DNA from: Flavobacterium pectinovorum
Lineage (GTDB): Bacteria > Bacteroidota > Bacteroidia > Flavobacteriales > Flavobacteriaceae
Length of the DNA stretch: 64,000 nucleotides
Direction of reading: 5' to 3'
Assembly: GCF_022802975.1 (NCBI RefSeq)
Contig: NZ_JAFEVZ010000002.1
Location: 62,001 to 126,000 of the forward strand
Part shown: piece by piece, positions 1 to 9,185 of the stretch
Position numbering within the stretch: the first letter of the stretch is position 1
Layout of the letters: the number at the start of each line of letters is the position of its first letter
Position numbers and translations under genes: made by a program
Notes under the pieces: generated by a model
What the model was told of the DNA's origin: nothing
The model's database searches: none
The model's input: the letters and a program-made list of their open reading frames with translations, nothing else

Positions 1-1068
1 AGTGCAGTTAACATTAATAACGGATGGGAAGGCAGCATACGCTTGACAAGTCAGGGTGGGCGTGGAGCTATAGAAGCACCTAAAGAAATGATTGATTTGT
101 TTCCAATGGCAAATGGCTCAAGACCTACAACTGCTAATGGATATGATGAGTTTGTGTTCTTTAAAGGAAGAGATCCTCGTTTTTACCGAACTTTTGCTTT
201 TTCGGGAAGTAACTGGCCTTATACTAATTCTTTACTTACCGCAGCACAACCTACTGTTTGGGCTTATCGTTGGGTAGACAATAGTAATAGAGTTTATTTT
301 AGTGGAAATAATAATGAAAATAGCCCTGCTTTTGTTCGAAAAATGTCTAATCCTGCAGAAAGTAATGCATCGTCATTCGCATTCTCTGGAACTGATATTT
401 TTGAATATCGTTATGCGGAATTATTATTAAATATTGCAGAATGTTATGCTGCTAAAGGTGAAATTGCAAATTGCTTATCTTATTTAACTAAAATTAGACA
501 AAGAGTTGGTATTACATCAGCAAATAATTACGGTATAGGAACTTTAAGCAGTAAGTATGCTGCGATAGAGGCTTGTTTGTATGAACGCCGGGTAGAACTT
601 GCTTATGAAGGAAAACGTTATTGGGATATTCAACGCTGGATGTTGTATAGTAATGATGCGCCTAATGGAATTGTAGCTAATACTTGTAGTAAATTAGGTT
701 TAACTCCTTTGAACGGAACACAACGTACAGGGTATTATTTAGATTATAAAACTAAAACAACTTCATCTGCAGATCCACTTATAAATGCACGTGCAGGTAT
801 TTCAGTTGATCCTGATGCTCCTGATTTTAGTACTCAAATGGTACAATTAGAAGCTTTTTACAGAAATAACTTAGTAAAAACAGAGTTGTTGCCTCCGTTA
901 ACTCCATTAGATCACGTAAATAATCAACCAGTCAAAATAGATTTTAAGACAAATTATTACATAATGGGACTTAGACAGGATGTATTAGCAACAAACCCTT
1001 GGTTGGAACAAACTATTGGTTGGAACGGCGCTACTGCTTCAGCAGGGACTTTCAATTATCAAGAATAA
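1..1068 (+). CDS. SusD/RagB-like outer-membrane glycan-binding lipoprotein, C-terminal part
   Basis: Reading frame is open from base 1, so the N-terminus, including the lipoprotein signal, lies outside the window; 355 codons are present. The segment YRYAELLLNIAECYAAKGE is the TPR-like helix typical of SusD proteins and ERRVELAYEGKRYWDIQRWM matches the conserved C-terminal ERxxELxxEGxRxxDLxRW block. SusD proteins sit on the cell surface, bind the glycan and cover a SusC TonB-dependent transporter, normally encoded directly upstream (here off the window). It heads the pectin-degradation genes that follow on the same strand, so the ligand is probably a pectic oligosaccharide (inference). Family call is secure, ligand is not. 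Confidence 0.9.
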   Translation, partial: SAVNINNGWEGSIRLTSQGGRGAIEAPKEMIDLFPMANGSRPTTANGYDEFVFFKGRDPRFYRTFAFSGSNWPYTNSLLTAAQPTVWAYRWVDNSNRVYFSGNNNENSPAFVRKMSNPAESNASSFAFSGTDIFEYRYAELLLNIAECYAAKGEIANCLSYLTKIRQRVGITSANNYGIGTLSSKYAAIEACLYERRVELAYEGKRYWDIQRWMLYSNDAPNGIVANTCSKLGLTPLNGTQRTGYYLDYKTKTTSSADPLINARAGISVDPDAPDFSTQMVQLEAFYRNNLVKTELLPPLTPLDHVNNQPVKIDFKTNYYIMGLRQDVLATNPWLEQTIGWNGATASAGTFNYQE

Positions 1069-1080
1069 ATTTACAAACTA

Positions 1081-1110
1081 AAAATGCCTGATTATTTTCA
1101 GGCATTTTTA
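1081..1110 (+). terminator. Intrinsic terminator after susD
   Basis: Perfect 9-bp stem AATGCCTGA / TCAGGCATT with a short AT loop, followed by a T run. It begins 12 bases after the SusD stop codon and separates the transport genes from the degradative genes. Confidence 0.75.
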
Positions 1111-1150
1111 TTAATATCTTAATAAAACGTTAACATTAAATTTAGACTTT

Positions 1151-1182
1151 TCACCTGTATTCTGTCAAAAAGATACAGGTGA
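1151..1182 (+). promoter_or_regulatory. Inverted repeat upstream of the first pectate lyase
   Basis: Perfect 10-bp inverted repeat TCACCTGTAT / ATACAGGTGA (1151-1160 and 1173-1182) with a 12-base spacer, 34 bases before the lyase start codon. It is not followed by a clean T run, so an operator or 5'-leader hairpin seems as likely as a second terminator. Role is inferred from position only. Confidence 0.45.
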
Positions 1183-1216
1183 TTTGTTTAAAAAGAATTA
1201 CCAAATTAAAATTAAC

Positions 1217-2926
1217 ATGAAAAATTCAGCATTATTTGTATTGCCTCTTTTGCTTTTGGGAAGCATGAAATGTTTCGCCCAATACCCAAAAATAAGTCCC
1301 GAAGTACAGGCACAGGAAAAAGCAATTAAAGAAGAAGCCAATAAGCTTTCGGATGCAGCCTGGGAAAAAGCATTAGTTGTAATTGAAGAAGAAGCGAAAC
1401 ACGGTAAGCCATACATTCCATGGGCATCAAGACCGAACGATTTACCACAGGCGTCTATACCTGCTTTTCCAGGAGCTGAAGGAGGAGGTATGTACACTTT
1501 TGGAGGTCGTGGCGGAAATGTGTATGTGGTAACAAGCTTAGAAGACCGTGGACCGGGAACTTTACGTGAAGCTTGTGAGCAGGGTGGAGCCAGAATCGTT
1601 GTGTTTAATGTATCGGGAATTATCAAAATCAAGAGTCCGTTAATTATTCGCGCACCTTACATTACTATTGCAGGACAAACTGCTCCTGGAGACGGAATTT
1701 GCGTAGCCGGAGAATCTGTATGGATTGATACACATGATGTTATTATAAGGCACATGCGTTTCCGCAGAGGAGAAACTTTCGTAGGACGTCGTGATGATGC
1801 CATTGGAGGAAACCCAGTTGGAAATATCATGATTGACCACGTTTCTGCAACCTGGGGATTAGATGAAAATATGTCTATGTACCGACACATGTACAGTCCG
1901 GGTGCAGGTTATCCGGATGAAAAAAAACCAACGGTAAACATCACTATTCAAAACAGTTTGTTCGGAGAAGCTTTGGATACTTATAACCATGCTTTCGGAA
2001 GTACTTTAGGTGGAGAGAATTGCTCTTTCATGAAAAATATGTGGGCTAGCAATGCCGGCCGAAATCCTTCAATTGGCTGGAATGGAATCTTCAACTTTGT
2101 AAATAATGTCGTGTACAATTGGTACAACAGATCAACAGACGGAGGTGATTATACCGCTAATTACAACATCATTAACAATTTTTACAAACCGGGTCCAGTA
2201 ACTGATTTGTCTCAGCCAATCAGCTACAGAATCTTAAAACCGGAATCAGGAAGAAGCAAATTGCCTTATATGGTTTTCGGTAGAGCGTACGTAACAGGAA
2301 ACATCGTTAACAATAACGAAAAAGTAACCAAAGACAATTGGGATGGCGGTATTCAGATCGAAAACAAAAAAGGCGAATTAATGGGCTATGATGAGGCTAA
2401 AACTTATTTCGATAAAATGAAAAGCGACAGGCCTTTTCCAATGCCATGGTTTTCTAAGATCATGAAAGCCGATGAAGCTTATGAATACGTTTTGAAAAAT
2501 GCAGGGGCGACTTTGCCAATCAGAGACAAAGTGGACGAAAGAATCGTTAGAACTGTAAAAACAGGAGTTCCGGAATACGCAAAAGGATTAGAGAAAAAAA
2601 CATTCTACCAATTTGAACACCGTCGTTTACCGATGGATTCATACAAGCAGGGAATCATCACGGATATCTCACAAGTTGGCGGATATCCTGAATACAAAGG
2701 AAAAGCTTATGTTGATACAGACAAAGACGGTATGCCGGATGCATGGGAGAAAAAATACGGTTTGGATCCAAAAGACCCATCCGATGCTAAAAAGGATTTA
2801 AATGGGGACGGTTATTCTAATATCGAAGACTACATCAACGGTGTAAATCCGGCAATCAAAGTAGACTGGACAGATTTAGCCAATAACAAAGAAACATTGG
2901 TTAGACCTTTGTTAGATTTAAAATAA
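1217..2926 (+). CDS. Secreted pectate lyase, PL1-like, with C-terminal calcium-repeat tail
   Basis: Likely cleaves homogalacturonan by beta-elimination outside the cytoplasm. I chose ATG 1217 over an upstream TTG at 1184 because a clean signal peptide (MKNSALFVLPLLLLGSMKCFAQ) starts there; the product is 569 residues. The parallel beta-helix begins around residue 84 (FPGAEGGG) and carries the PL1-type blocks RHMRFRRGE (about 178), DDAIGG and DHVSATWGLDE (about 208). Residues about 505-550 contain DTDKDGMPDAWEKKYGLDP and DLNGDGYSN, acidic Ca-binding loops of thrombospondin-type-3/dockerin character. Paralogous to the lyase at 3969-5669. Exact PL subfamily is not established. Confidence 0.88.
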   Translation: MKNSALFVLPLLLLGSMKCFAQYPKISPEVQAQEKAIKEEANKLSDAAWEKALVVIEEEAKHGKPYIPWASRPNDLPQASIPAFPGAEGGGMYTFGGRGGNVYVVTSLEDRGPGTLREACEQGGARIVVFNVSGIIKIKSPLIIRAPYITIAGQTAPGDGICVAGESVWIDTHDVIIRHMRFRRGETFVGRRDDAIGGNPVGNIMIDHVSATWGLDENMSMYRHMYSPGAGYPDEKKPTVNITIQNSLFGEALDTYNHAFGSTLGGENCSFMKNMWASNAGRNPSIGWNGIFNFVNNVVYNWYNRSTDGGDYTANYNIINNFYKPGPVTDLSQPISYRILKPESGRSKLPYMVFGRAYVTGNIVNNNEKVTKDNWDGGIQIENKKGELMGYDEAKTYFDKMKSDRPFPMPWFSKIMKADEAYEYVLKNAGATLPIRDKVDERIVRTVKTGVPEYAKGLEKKTFYQFEHRRLPMDSYKQGIITDISQVGGYPEYKGKAYVDTDKDGMPDAWEKKYGLDPKDPSDAKKDLNGDGYSNIEDYINGVNPAIKVDWTDLANNKETLVRPLLDLK

Positions 2927-2936
2927 AAGTAAAGTT

Positions 2937-2976
2937 AGGTCATAAAGTTTGAGATAAACTTTCGACTTTATGACCT
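2937..2976 (+). repeat. Hairpin with alternative nested stem between lyase and DUF3826 gene
   Basis: Perfect 12-bp arms AGGTCATAAAGT (2937-2948) and ACTTTATGACCT (2965-2976). A competing stem AAAGTTT/AAACTTT (2944-2950 and 2956-2962) overlaps it, so two mutually exclusive folds are possible. A loose T-rich stretch follows. Could be a weak terminator or attenuator, or a copy of an interspersed repeat. Confidence 0.5.
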
Positions 2977-3003
2977 TTGACTTTAGACTAAAAAATAAAT
3001 AAA

Positions 3004-3675
3004 ATGAATTCAATTAAGAAATTAGGTGTATTGTTTTTACTTTTTGCTTTTTGCAAATTAAGCGCACAACAATATGCAGTCCCGGAATATATAAAGGTTA
3101 GCAATGAAAGAGCAAGTAAAATTGTCGAAAAATTAGCCTTGAATAACAAACAAAAAGAAACCGCTGTAACCAATATTATTGCAGAGCAGTTTCGTGATTT
3201 GAGCAAAATTCAGGACGCTAGAGATACTGAAATCAAAAAAGTAAAAGACGATAGCAGTTTAGCCAAAGAAAAGCAAAACAAGAAAATTGATAAACTAAAA
3301 ACTAATGCTGACAAATCAATTGACAAACTGCACAAATCCTATCTGAAAAAATTAGGAACACAGTTAAACGAAGCCAAAATAACTGAAGTAAAAGACGGAA
3401 TGACTTATGGGGTGCTTCCTGTAACGGTGACCGCCTATAACGACATGATACCTACTTTGACCAAAGAGGAAAAAGAATATATCTATAAAGCATTGGTTGA
3501 AGCCCGTGAACTTGCTATGGATGGTGGTTCATCCAAAGAAAAGCATGCCTGGTTTGGTAAATACAAAGGAAGAATAAACAATTACCTTTCTAAACGAGGT
3601 TATGATTTGACCAAAGAACGTGAAGGCTGGAATAAACGTATTGCAGAAAGAGAGAAAAATAAAAAGAAGGAATAG
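3004..3675 (+). CDS. DUF3826 family periplasmic protein
   Basis: A 223-residue protein with signal peptide MNSIKKLGVLFLLFAFCKLSAQ, then a mostly charged helical region (about 45-115, rich in Lys/Asp/Glu, coiled-coil-like) and a conserved C-terminal block around MTYGVLPVTVTAYNDMIPTLT, KEEKEYIYKALVEARE and AWFGKYKGRINNYLSKRGYDL. I recognise it as the DUF3826 type, which I recall next to PL1 lyases in Bacteroidota pectin loci. No catalytic motif is apparent. It sits between two PL1 paralogues, which suggests an accessory role in pectin degradation (inference). Function unknown. Confidence 0.75.
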   Translation: MNSIKKLGVLFLLFAFCKLSAQQYAVPEYIKVSNERASKIVEKLALNNKQKETAVTNIIAEQFRDLSKIQDARDTEIKKVKDDSSLAKEKQNKKIDKLKTNADKSIDKLHKSYLKKLGTQLNEAKITEVKDGMTYGVLPVTVTAYNDMIPTLTKEEKEYIYKALVEARELAMDGGSSKEKHAWFGKYKGRINNYLSKRGYDLTKEREGWNKRIAEREKNKKKE

Positions 3676-3751
3676 TCATGACTTTTTTTATAAGTGTAAT
3701 TTTAACATTTTTAAATTAAACCTTTTGTAAATTACAGTGTCAAACTTTTCT

Positions 3752-3938
3752 AACCCGTTGGGTGTAATTATTAAAAACGTCAGTTCGAGTGTTTTTTGTG
3801 TAGAGAAACGGAACAAAAAATGTATCGAGAACCGTTTTTAATACTAATTTTCTGTTCTCGATACAATCCCGATGAAAAATCGGGTTCACTCGAACTGACG
3901 AAAAATTATCATTAAAAACTAATTACACCCAACGGGTT
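3752..3938. repeat. Long nested palindromic element, family A copy 1
   Basis: Three nested perfect inverted repeats on a common axis: outer 19-bp arms starting AACCCGTTGGGTG (3752-3770 with 3920-3938), middle 13-bp arms GTCAGTTCGAGTG (3779-3791 with 3887-3899) and inner 12-bp arms TGTATCGAGAAC (3821-3832 with 3854-3865), plus a small CCCGAT/ATCGGG stem (3868-3884). It fills most of the 293-base gap between the DUF3826 gene and the second lyase. The middle and inner arms recur at 51300-51496 but the outer arms do not. No coding capacity is seen. Confidence 0.85.
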
Positions 3939-3968
3939 TTCTAACTTATAATTTCATACCAAACACTC

Positions 3969-5669
3969 ATGCAAAACAATTTCCAAAAGACCGTCCTTAG
4001 AAGAACAATCATAGCAGCTTCCTTTTGTTCTGTTTTTTCATCAGCTTATGCTCAGTATCCTGATATTCCAAAACCGCTTCAGGAAAAAACTGATCTTATG
4101 ATGAAAGCCGAAAGTGAGCGTTTGGATCAGATTTGGAAAGCTAATGAACACATCATCAAAGCCGAATCTTTGCAAGGACGTCCTTATGTGCCTTGGGCTT
4201 CATTGCCAACAGATTTGGTAAACGCTGATATTCCTGCTTTTCCGGGTGCAATGGGTGGAGGAGCACAAACGCCGGGAGGTCGTGGCGGTAAAATATTTGT
4301 TGTTACAAGTTTAGAAGACAGCGGAAAAGGAACGTTTCGTGAAGCGCTGGAAGCCGTAGGAGCTCGTACTGTAGTATTTAACGTTTCGGGAATCATTCGC
4401 CTTCAAAAACCAATTACCGTTCGTGCGCCTTACATCACAATTGCGGGACAAACTGCTCCGGGTGACGGAATTTGCGTTGCAGGAGAATCTGTTTTATTAG
4501 ATACCCATGACATTATCATCCGTTATATGCGTTTTCGCCGCGGAGAAACCGAAGTGACCCGTCGTGACGATGCTTTGGGAGGAAATGTAATCGGAAACGT
4601 AATTATCGATCATTGCTCCATGAGCTGGGGATTAGACGAAAATATTTCGTTATACCGTCATCAGTTTCAGGTAAATGAAAAATCAAAATTAGAGAAACTG
4701 CCGGCCGTTAATGTGACCATTCAGAATACCATTTCGTCAGAAGGTCTGGATACTTACAATCACGCTTTCGGAAGTACTATCGGCGGTTTAAATAGTATGT
4801 TTATCCGCAATTTATGGGCCGATAATATTTCGAGAAATGCCTCGGTTGGAATGTACGGAAGTTTTAACTTTGTGAATAATGTCGTTTTCAATTGGTGGAA
4901 CCGTACTCTGGATGGTGGTGATTATCGTTCACAATACAATATTATCAATAATTATTTCAAACCAGGACCAATCACGCCAACCGATCAGCCGATTCGCTAT
5001 AGAATCATCAAACCGGAATCAGGTTATATTAGTCCAAAACAGTACGGAAAAGCCTTTGTTGATGGAAATTATATAGTGGGTTCTCCTGAAGTAACGGCTG
5101 ATAACTGGAACGGAGGAGTACAATTAGAAGATTTGTCACCTGAAATAACCAAAGACTTTTTGGCACAAATTAAACAAAATAAGGCTTTCGCAACGCCACC
5201 AATTACCATTATGAAAGCAGAACTGGCTTATAATTTTGTGTTGGAAAATGCAGGAGCGACTTTGCCGAAACGTGATGCTGTTGATGAACGAATCGTTAAA
5301 CAGGTTCGTACCGGAAAAATTGAAGTAAAAGACGGTTTGGAAAATACAATTGGTAAGGAATTTATAAAAAGAAGATTACCTGCGGATTCATACAAAAAAG
5401 GAATTATTACACATCCGAATCAGGTGGGAGGTTATCCGGAATACAAAGGAAAAGCCTATAAAGATTCTGATAATGATGGTATTCCGGATGCCTGGGAAAA
5501 GAAATTTGGTCTGGATCCAAAAGATGCTTCCGATGCGAACAAAGATGCAAACGGAGACGGATATACTAACTTAGAGAAATATTTTAACGGAATTGATCCA
5601 AACACTAAAACAGACTGGACAAAACCTGAAAATAATAAGGATACTTTATCGAAAGTTCTATTGCAGTAA
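3969..5669 (+). CDS. Secreted pectate lyase, PL1-like, second paralogue
   Basis: A 566-residue paralogue of the enzyme at 1217-2926 with the same layout: signal peptide ending SSAYAQ, beta-helix from FPGAMGGG, PL1 blocks RYMRFRRGE, DDALGG and DHCSMSWGLDE, then a tail with DSDNDGIPDAWEKKFGLDP and DANGDGYTN calcium-type loops. Likely a pectate lyase on homogalacturonan. The second ATG candidate is unnecessary; ATG 3969 gives a plausible signal sequence, though with a slightly long N-region containing two Arg. The pair probably differ in substrate methylation or endo/exo preference (inference). It follows the family A palindromic element. Confidence 0.87.
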   Translation: MQNNFQKTVLRRTIIAASFCSVFSSAYAQYPDIPKPLQEKTDLMMKAESERLDQIWKANEHIIKAESLQGRPYVPWASLPTDLVNADIPAFPGAMGGGAQTPGGRGGKIFVVTSLEDSGKGTFREALEAVGARTVVFNVSGIIRLQKPITVRAPYITIAGQTAPGDGICVAGESVLLDTHDIIIRYMRFRRGETEVTRRDDALGGNVIGNVIIDHCSMSWGLDENISLYRHQFQVNEKSKLEKLPAVNVTIQNTISSEGLDTYNHAFGSTIGGLNSMFIRNLWADNISRNASVGMYGSFNFVNNVVFNWWNRTLDGGDYRSQYNIINNYFKPGPITPTDQPIRYRIIKPESGYISPKQYGKAFVDGNYIVGSPEVTADNWNGGVQLEDLSPEITKDFLAQIKQNKAFATPPITIMKAELAYNFVLENAGATLPKRDAVDERIVKQVRTGKIEVKDGLENTIGKEFIKRRLPADSYKKGIITHPNQVGGYPEYKGKAYKDSDNDGIPDAWEKKFGLDPKDASDANKDANGDGYTNLEKYFNGIDPNTKTDWTKPENNKDTLSKVLLQ

Positions 5670-5706
5670 AGTTTTAAATTTCGATAATAAAATAAGTTCA
5701 AAGTTT

Positions 5707-5818
5707 GTCATTTCGACGAAGGAGAAATCACACTAGCAGGAAACGCACCGTTGTGGAATATGGGATGCGATTTGCTTCGCCAGTTCGCAATCGCTCGGGT
5801 CTCCTTCGTCGAAATGAC
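5707..5818. repeat. Palindromic repeat, family B copy 1 (full), with family-independent 27-bp insert
   Basis: Ends are a perfect 18-bp inverted repeat GTCATTTCGACGAAGGAG (5707-5724) and its complement (5801-5818). The interior includes a 27-bp module (5774-5800, complement of ACCCGAGCGA...GGCGAAGC) that also occurs inside unrelated family C repeats at 13454-13480 and 33841-33867. Fills most of the 189-base gap before the next gene. Confidence 0.85.
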
Positions 5819-5858
5819 AGAATTGTAGAAAATATAAATTCTAGAAATCTAAAATTAA

Positions 5859-8800
5859 ATGAATTTTATTCAACTCAAAAATATCATAACAAAACAGGAT
5901 TTACTCGTTTTATCCTGCTTTGTTATTTTCTTTAGTGTCAATATTAAAGCACAAACCACATTTCCGGATATTACAAAATCCAAAGAAGGAAAACTGGAAC
6001 GCACCGCTGACGCAAAAGGAAACCAGATTCCTGATTTTTCGTATGCGGGGTATAAAGCTTCTGCTGTTGTGATTCCTAATATTGCGATTAAAGTTTTTGT
6101 ACCCCATATTGATGGTGATGCCACAAAAATAATTCAATCAGCAATTGATTATGTTGCCAAATTAAAAGCAGATAAAAACGGTTTTAAAGGGACCGTACTT
6201 TTAGACAAAGGAACCTTCAAAGTATCGGGTGAAATTAATATTAAGGAAAGCGGAATTGTACTAAGAGGAAGTGGTTCGGGAAGCAACGGAACAATACTTT
6301 TAGGAACCACAACTAACAGAAAAGCAATTGTCAATATTAGCGGAATTAATAATCAGCTTTTAAAGGAAACATTCCAATTAGATGCAAATTACACGCCATT
6401 AGGAGCAACTATTTTAATCCTAAAAAATGCAACTAATCTCAAAAAAGGAGATCATATAGTAATCAATACACCAATCACAAAAAAATGGATTGACCTTTTA
6501 TCCATGAATGATTTTGGTGGAGAAAGTGGCTGGATTGGCTGGAAATCCGATGATTTCGTGATTCGTGCAGACAGGGAAATTACAAATGTTGAGGGAAATA
6601 AAATTACGATTGATGCACCTTTAACGAATGCTTTAGACGAAGAATTGTCAAAATCAACTGTAGTAAATTATATTTGGTCAGGCCGAATTAGTAATGTAGG
6701 TGTAGAGAACCTGACTTTGAAATCAGAATATGATACAACAAATCCCAAAGATGAGCAGCACCGTTGGACAGGAATTTCTGTTGAAAACGCTGAAGATGTT
6801 TGGGTACGACAAGTCAATTTTGAACAATTTGCAGGCGGAGCTGTTTCGGTTTTAAAAACAGCCAAAAGAATTACAGTTGAAGATTGTCTTTCTCTGAATC
6901 CAATTTCGGAAATAGCAGCACACAGAAGAAATACGTTTTATACAGAAGGACAGCAGACTTTATTTCAAAGATGCTATTCTGAATTCGGATACAATGATTT
7001 TGTAGTTGGAGGTTACGCTACAGCAGGACCCAATGTCTTTTTGCAATGCGAATCACATCTGCCATACAGTTTCAGCGGTTCTGTCGGAAGCTGGGCAACC
7101 GGAATCCTTTTTGATGTTTCTTTAATTGACGGAAACGCCATCAGTTTCAAAAACAAAGAACAAGACGGAAGAGGTTTAGGCTGGAATGTTGCCAATAGCG
7201 TTATCTGGGAAACTTCTGCATCCAAAATAGAAAATTATAGTCCGCCAACAGCCAACAACTGGGCTTTTGGAGTATGGGCGCAATGGGCAGGAAACGGACA
7301 CTGGAAAGATGTAAACAATTACATTAGTCCAAGAAGTTTATTTTATGCATTGTTGGAACAGCGTCTGGGCAAATTACCTATGGAGGCTCAAATTATGGAC
7401 TTAGGTTCAGAACCTTCTTCAAGTCCAACAATTGAACAAGCCACAGCCTTAACAGCCGAAGCTTACAAATTAAACGAAACCTTAAAAGAATTTATTACTA
7501 AAGCATCAATAAGAAATCCTATTGGAGTTGATTATGCCAAAGCAAAACGTATCGACGAAGTAAAAGCCGATGCAGTTACGAATATCAATACCGATAAAAT
7601 TACTTTAACCAATGGATTATTAACCACTTCAAAAGGAGTAATTACTGGAGAAGTTGTAGACGTACCGTGGTGGAGAGGAAGTTTGCGTGAATCTGAAATT
7701 GCAAAATCAAGACCGCATATTACAAGATTTGTTCCGGGACATTACGGATTAGGTTATACAGATAACTTGGAAGAAACCGTAAACTATTTAGTCGAAAATA
7801 ATAAATCGGCGATCGACCATAATTACGGATTGTGGTACGAGCAAAGAATGGCAGACCACGAACGAATCAGAAGAATGGATGCCGATGTTTGGGCGCCTTT
7901 CTACGAACAGCCTTTCGACAGAAGCGGACAGGAAATTGCCTGGGATCATCTGAGCAAGTACGATTTGACCCGATACAATGCCTGGTATTGGAACCGATTG
8001 AAAACCTTTGCCGAATTAGCAGGTCAAAAAAATAAGCTGTTGCTAAACGAAGCCTATTTTCAACATAATATTTTAGAAGCCGGAGCACATTGGGCAAGTT
8101 CCCCTTGGCGTCCAGCCAATAATATCAATACGACAGGATTACCGGAACCACCGCCTTATGCAGGAGACAAAAGAATTTTTCTTGCCGAGCAGTTTTATGA
8201 TGTAAAAAATGCTGATATACGAAAGTTACACGTAGCATTCATTGAAAAAAACATCGAAAATTTCAAAGACAATGCTAATGTTTTGCAACTCACAAGTGCT
8301 GAATACACAGGTCCTTTAGCATTCATGCAATTTTGGATTGATGTGATAGCTAATTATGAAAAAACACATCAAAATGAATCCAAAATCGCTTTGAGTGCCA
8401 CAAAAGATGTTCAGGATGCTATTCTAAATGACGAAGTAAGATCCAAAACTGTTGACGTAATTGATATCAGATATTGGTATTACAAAGAAGACGGAACGCT
8501 GTATGCTCCGGAAGGCGGAAAAAATTTAGCACCGCGTCAGCACGCACGTAAAATCAAAACCGGAAAAGAAACAGACGATCAGGTTTACAGAGCAGTTCGT
8601 GAATACCGTGAAAAATATCCGGAAAAAGCAGTGTTGTATTCCACAATGGGAGCACCACGGTTTGGCTGGCCGGCTTTAATGGCAGGAGCCTCTTTGGCGA
8701 ATGTTCCAAAAATTGAACTTTCTGCCTTTCATTCCGCTCTTACTGGTATGAAGTTTGCAGAAGGAACTACTTTTTCAGACAAGCTTTGGAAGCTTGAAAA

Positions 8801-9008
8801 TAAAGGGAATGCCTATCTTTTTTATCTGAAAAACGATCAGGATGTTTCGATCGATTTATCAAATTACAAAGGAACTTTCGAAGTATATACAATCAATGCT
8901 TCCAATGGGAATATCACCAAAAAAGCAAATATCAGCGGAGGGAAACAAGTCGTAATTCCGCAAGCTGAAATCAAAGAAAAAGTATTATTCGTAGTGAAAA
9001 AAAGTTAG
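5859..9008 (+). CDS. Large secreted beta-helix / TIM-barrel-like protein (DUF6298-like, tentative)
   Basis: A 1049-residue exported protein. The signal peptide is LLVLSCFVIFFSVNIKA near residue 15-31. Residues about 60-480 read as a pectate-lyase-superfamily right-handed beta-helix (FKGTVLLDKGTFKVSGEI, IVLRGSGSGSNGTILLG, VENAEDVWVRQVNFEQF). Residues about 600-900 are unlike lyases and look like a glycosidase barrel: RFVPGHYGLGY, DHNYGLWYEQRMADHERIR, WAPFYEQPFDRSGQEIAWDH, WASSPWRPANN. The last 100 residues look like a beta-sandwich. I believe this matches a family labelled DUF6298, but I cannot confirm the number. Two potentially catalytic modules on one chain in a pectin locus make it a good candidate for an unassigned activity. 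Confidence 0.6.
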   Translation: MNFIQLKNIITKQDLLVLSCFVIFFSVNIKAQTTFPDITKSKEGKLERTADAKGNQIPDFSYAGYKASAVVIPNIAIKVFVPHIDGDATKIIQSAIDYVAKLKADKNGFKGTVLLDKGTFKVSGEINIKESGIVLRGSGSGSNGTILLGTTTNRKAIVNISGINNQLLKETFQLDANYTPLGATILILKNATNLKKGDHIVINTPITKKWIDLLSMNDFGGESGWIGWKSDDFVIRADREITNVEGNKITIDAPLTNALDEELSKSTVVNYIWSGRISNVGVENLTLKSEYDTTNPKDEQHRWTGISVENAEDVWVRQVNFEQFAGGAVSVLKTAKRITVEDCLSLNPISEIAAHRRNTFYTEGQQTLFQRCYSEFGYNDFVVGGYATAGPNVFLQCESHLPYSFSGSVGSWATGILFDVSLIDGNAISFKNKEQDGRGLGWNVANSVIWETSASKIENYSPPTANNWAFGVWAQWAGNGHWKDVNNYISPRSLFYALLEQRLGKLPMEAQIMDLGSEPSSSPTIEQATALTAEAYKLNETLKEFITKASIRNPIGVDYAKAKRIDEVKADAVTNINTDKITLTNGLLTTSKGVITGEVVDVPWWRGSLRESEIAKSRPHITRFVPGHYGLGYTDNLEETVNYLVENNKSAIDHNYGLWYEQRMADHERIRRMDADVWAPFYEQPFDRSGQEIAWDHLSKYDLTRYNAWYWNRLKTFAELAGQKNKLLLNEAYFQHNILEAGAHWASSPWRPANNINTTGLPEPPPYAGDKRIFLAEQFYDVKNADIRKLHVAFIEKNIENFKDNANVLQLTSAEYTGPLAFMQFWIDVIANYEKTHQNESKIALSATKDVQDAILNDEVRSKTVDVIDIRYWYYKEDGTLYAPEGGKNLAPRQHARKIKTGKETDDQVYRAVREYREKYPEKAVLYSTMGAPRFGWPALMAGASLANVPKIELSAFHSALTGMKFAEGTTFSDKLWKLENKGNAYLFYLKNDQDVSIDLSNYKGTFEVYTINASNGNITKKANISGGKQVVIPQAEIKEKVLFVVKKS

Positions 9009-9142
9009 CCACAGATTACAAAGATTAACACAGATTTATTATTCAAGAATTAAGAATTAAATCTGCTTTATCTGCAAGATCTGCGAGAAAAAATAAATAC
9101 CCAGACCAGAAAGAAATCATTTTAATCCTTCTAATCTGTGGC
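9008..9142. repeat. Palindromic repeat, family C copy (CACAGATT type)
   Basis: Imperfect palindrome with 11-bp outer arms GCCACAGATTA (9008-9018) and TAATCTGTGGC (9132-9142); interior carries ATCTGC-rich sequence. Immediately follows the stop codon of the giant beta-helix gene, so it lies in the 3' untranslated region of any polycistronic message. Confidence 0.75.
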
Positions 9143-9185
9143 AAAAAAATAAAAAAACAAAAACATAATTCAAAATAAAAATAAA

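Noticed and set aside
1184..1216. TTG start for the first pectate lyase
   Set aside because: It would put eleven polar residues before an otherwise standard signal peptide; ATG 1217 is better.
5870..6137. Antisense frames opposite the large enzymes
   Set aside because: Long open frames on the opposite strand throughout the pectin locus follow from codon bias of the real genes; none has a signal or family match.
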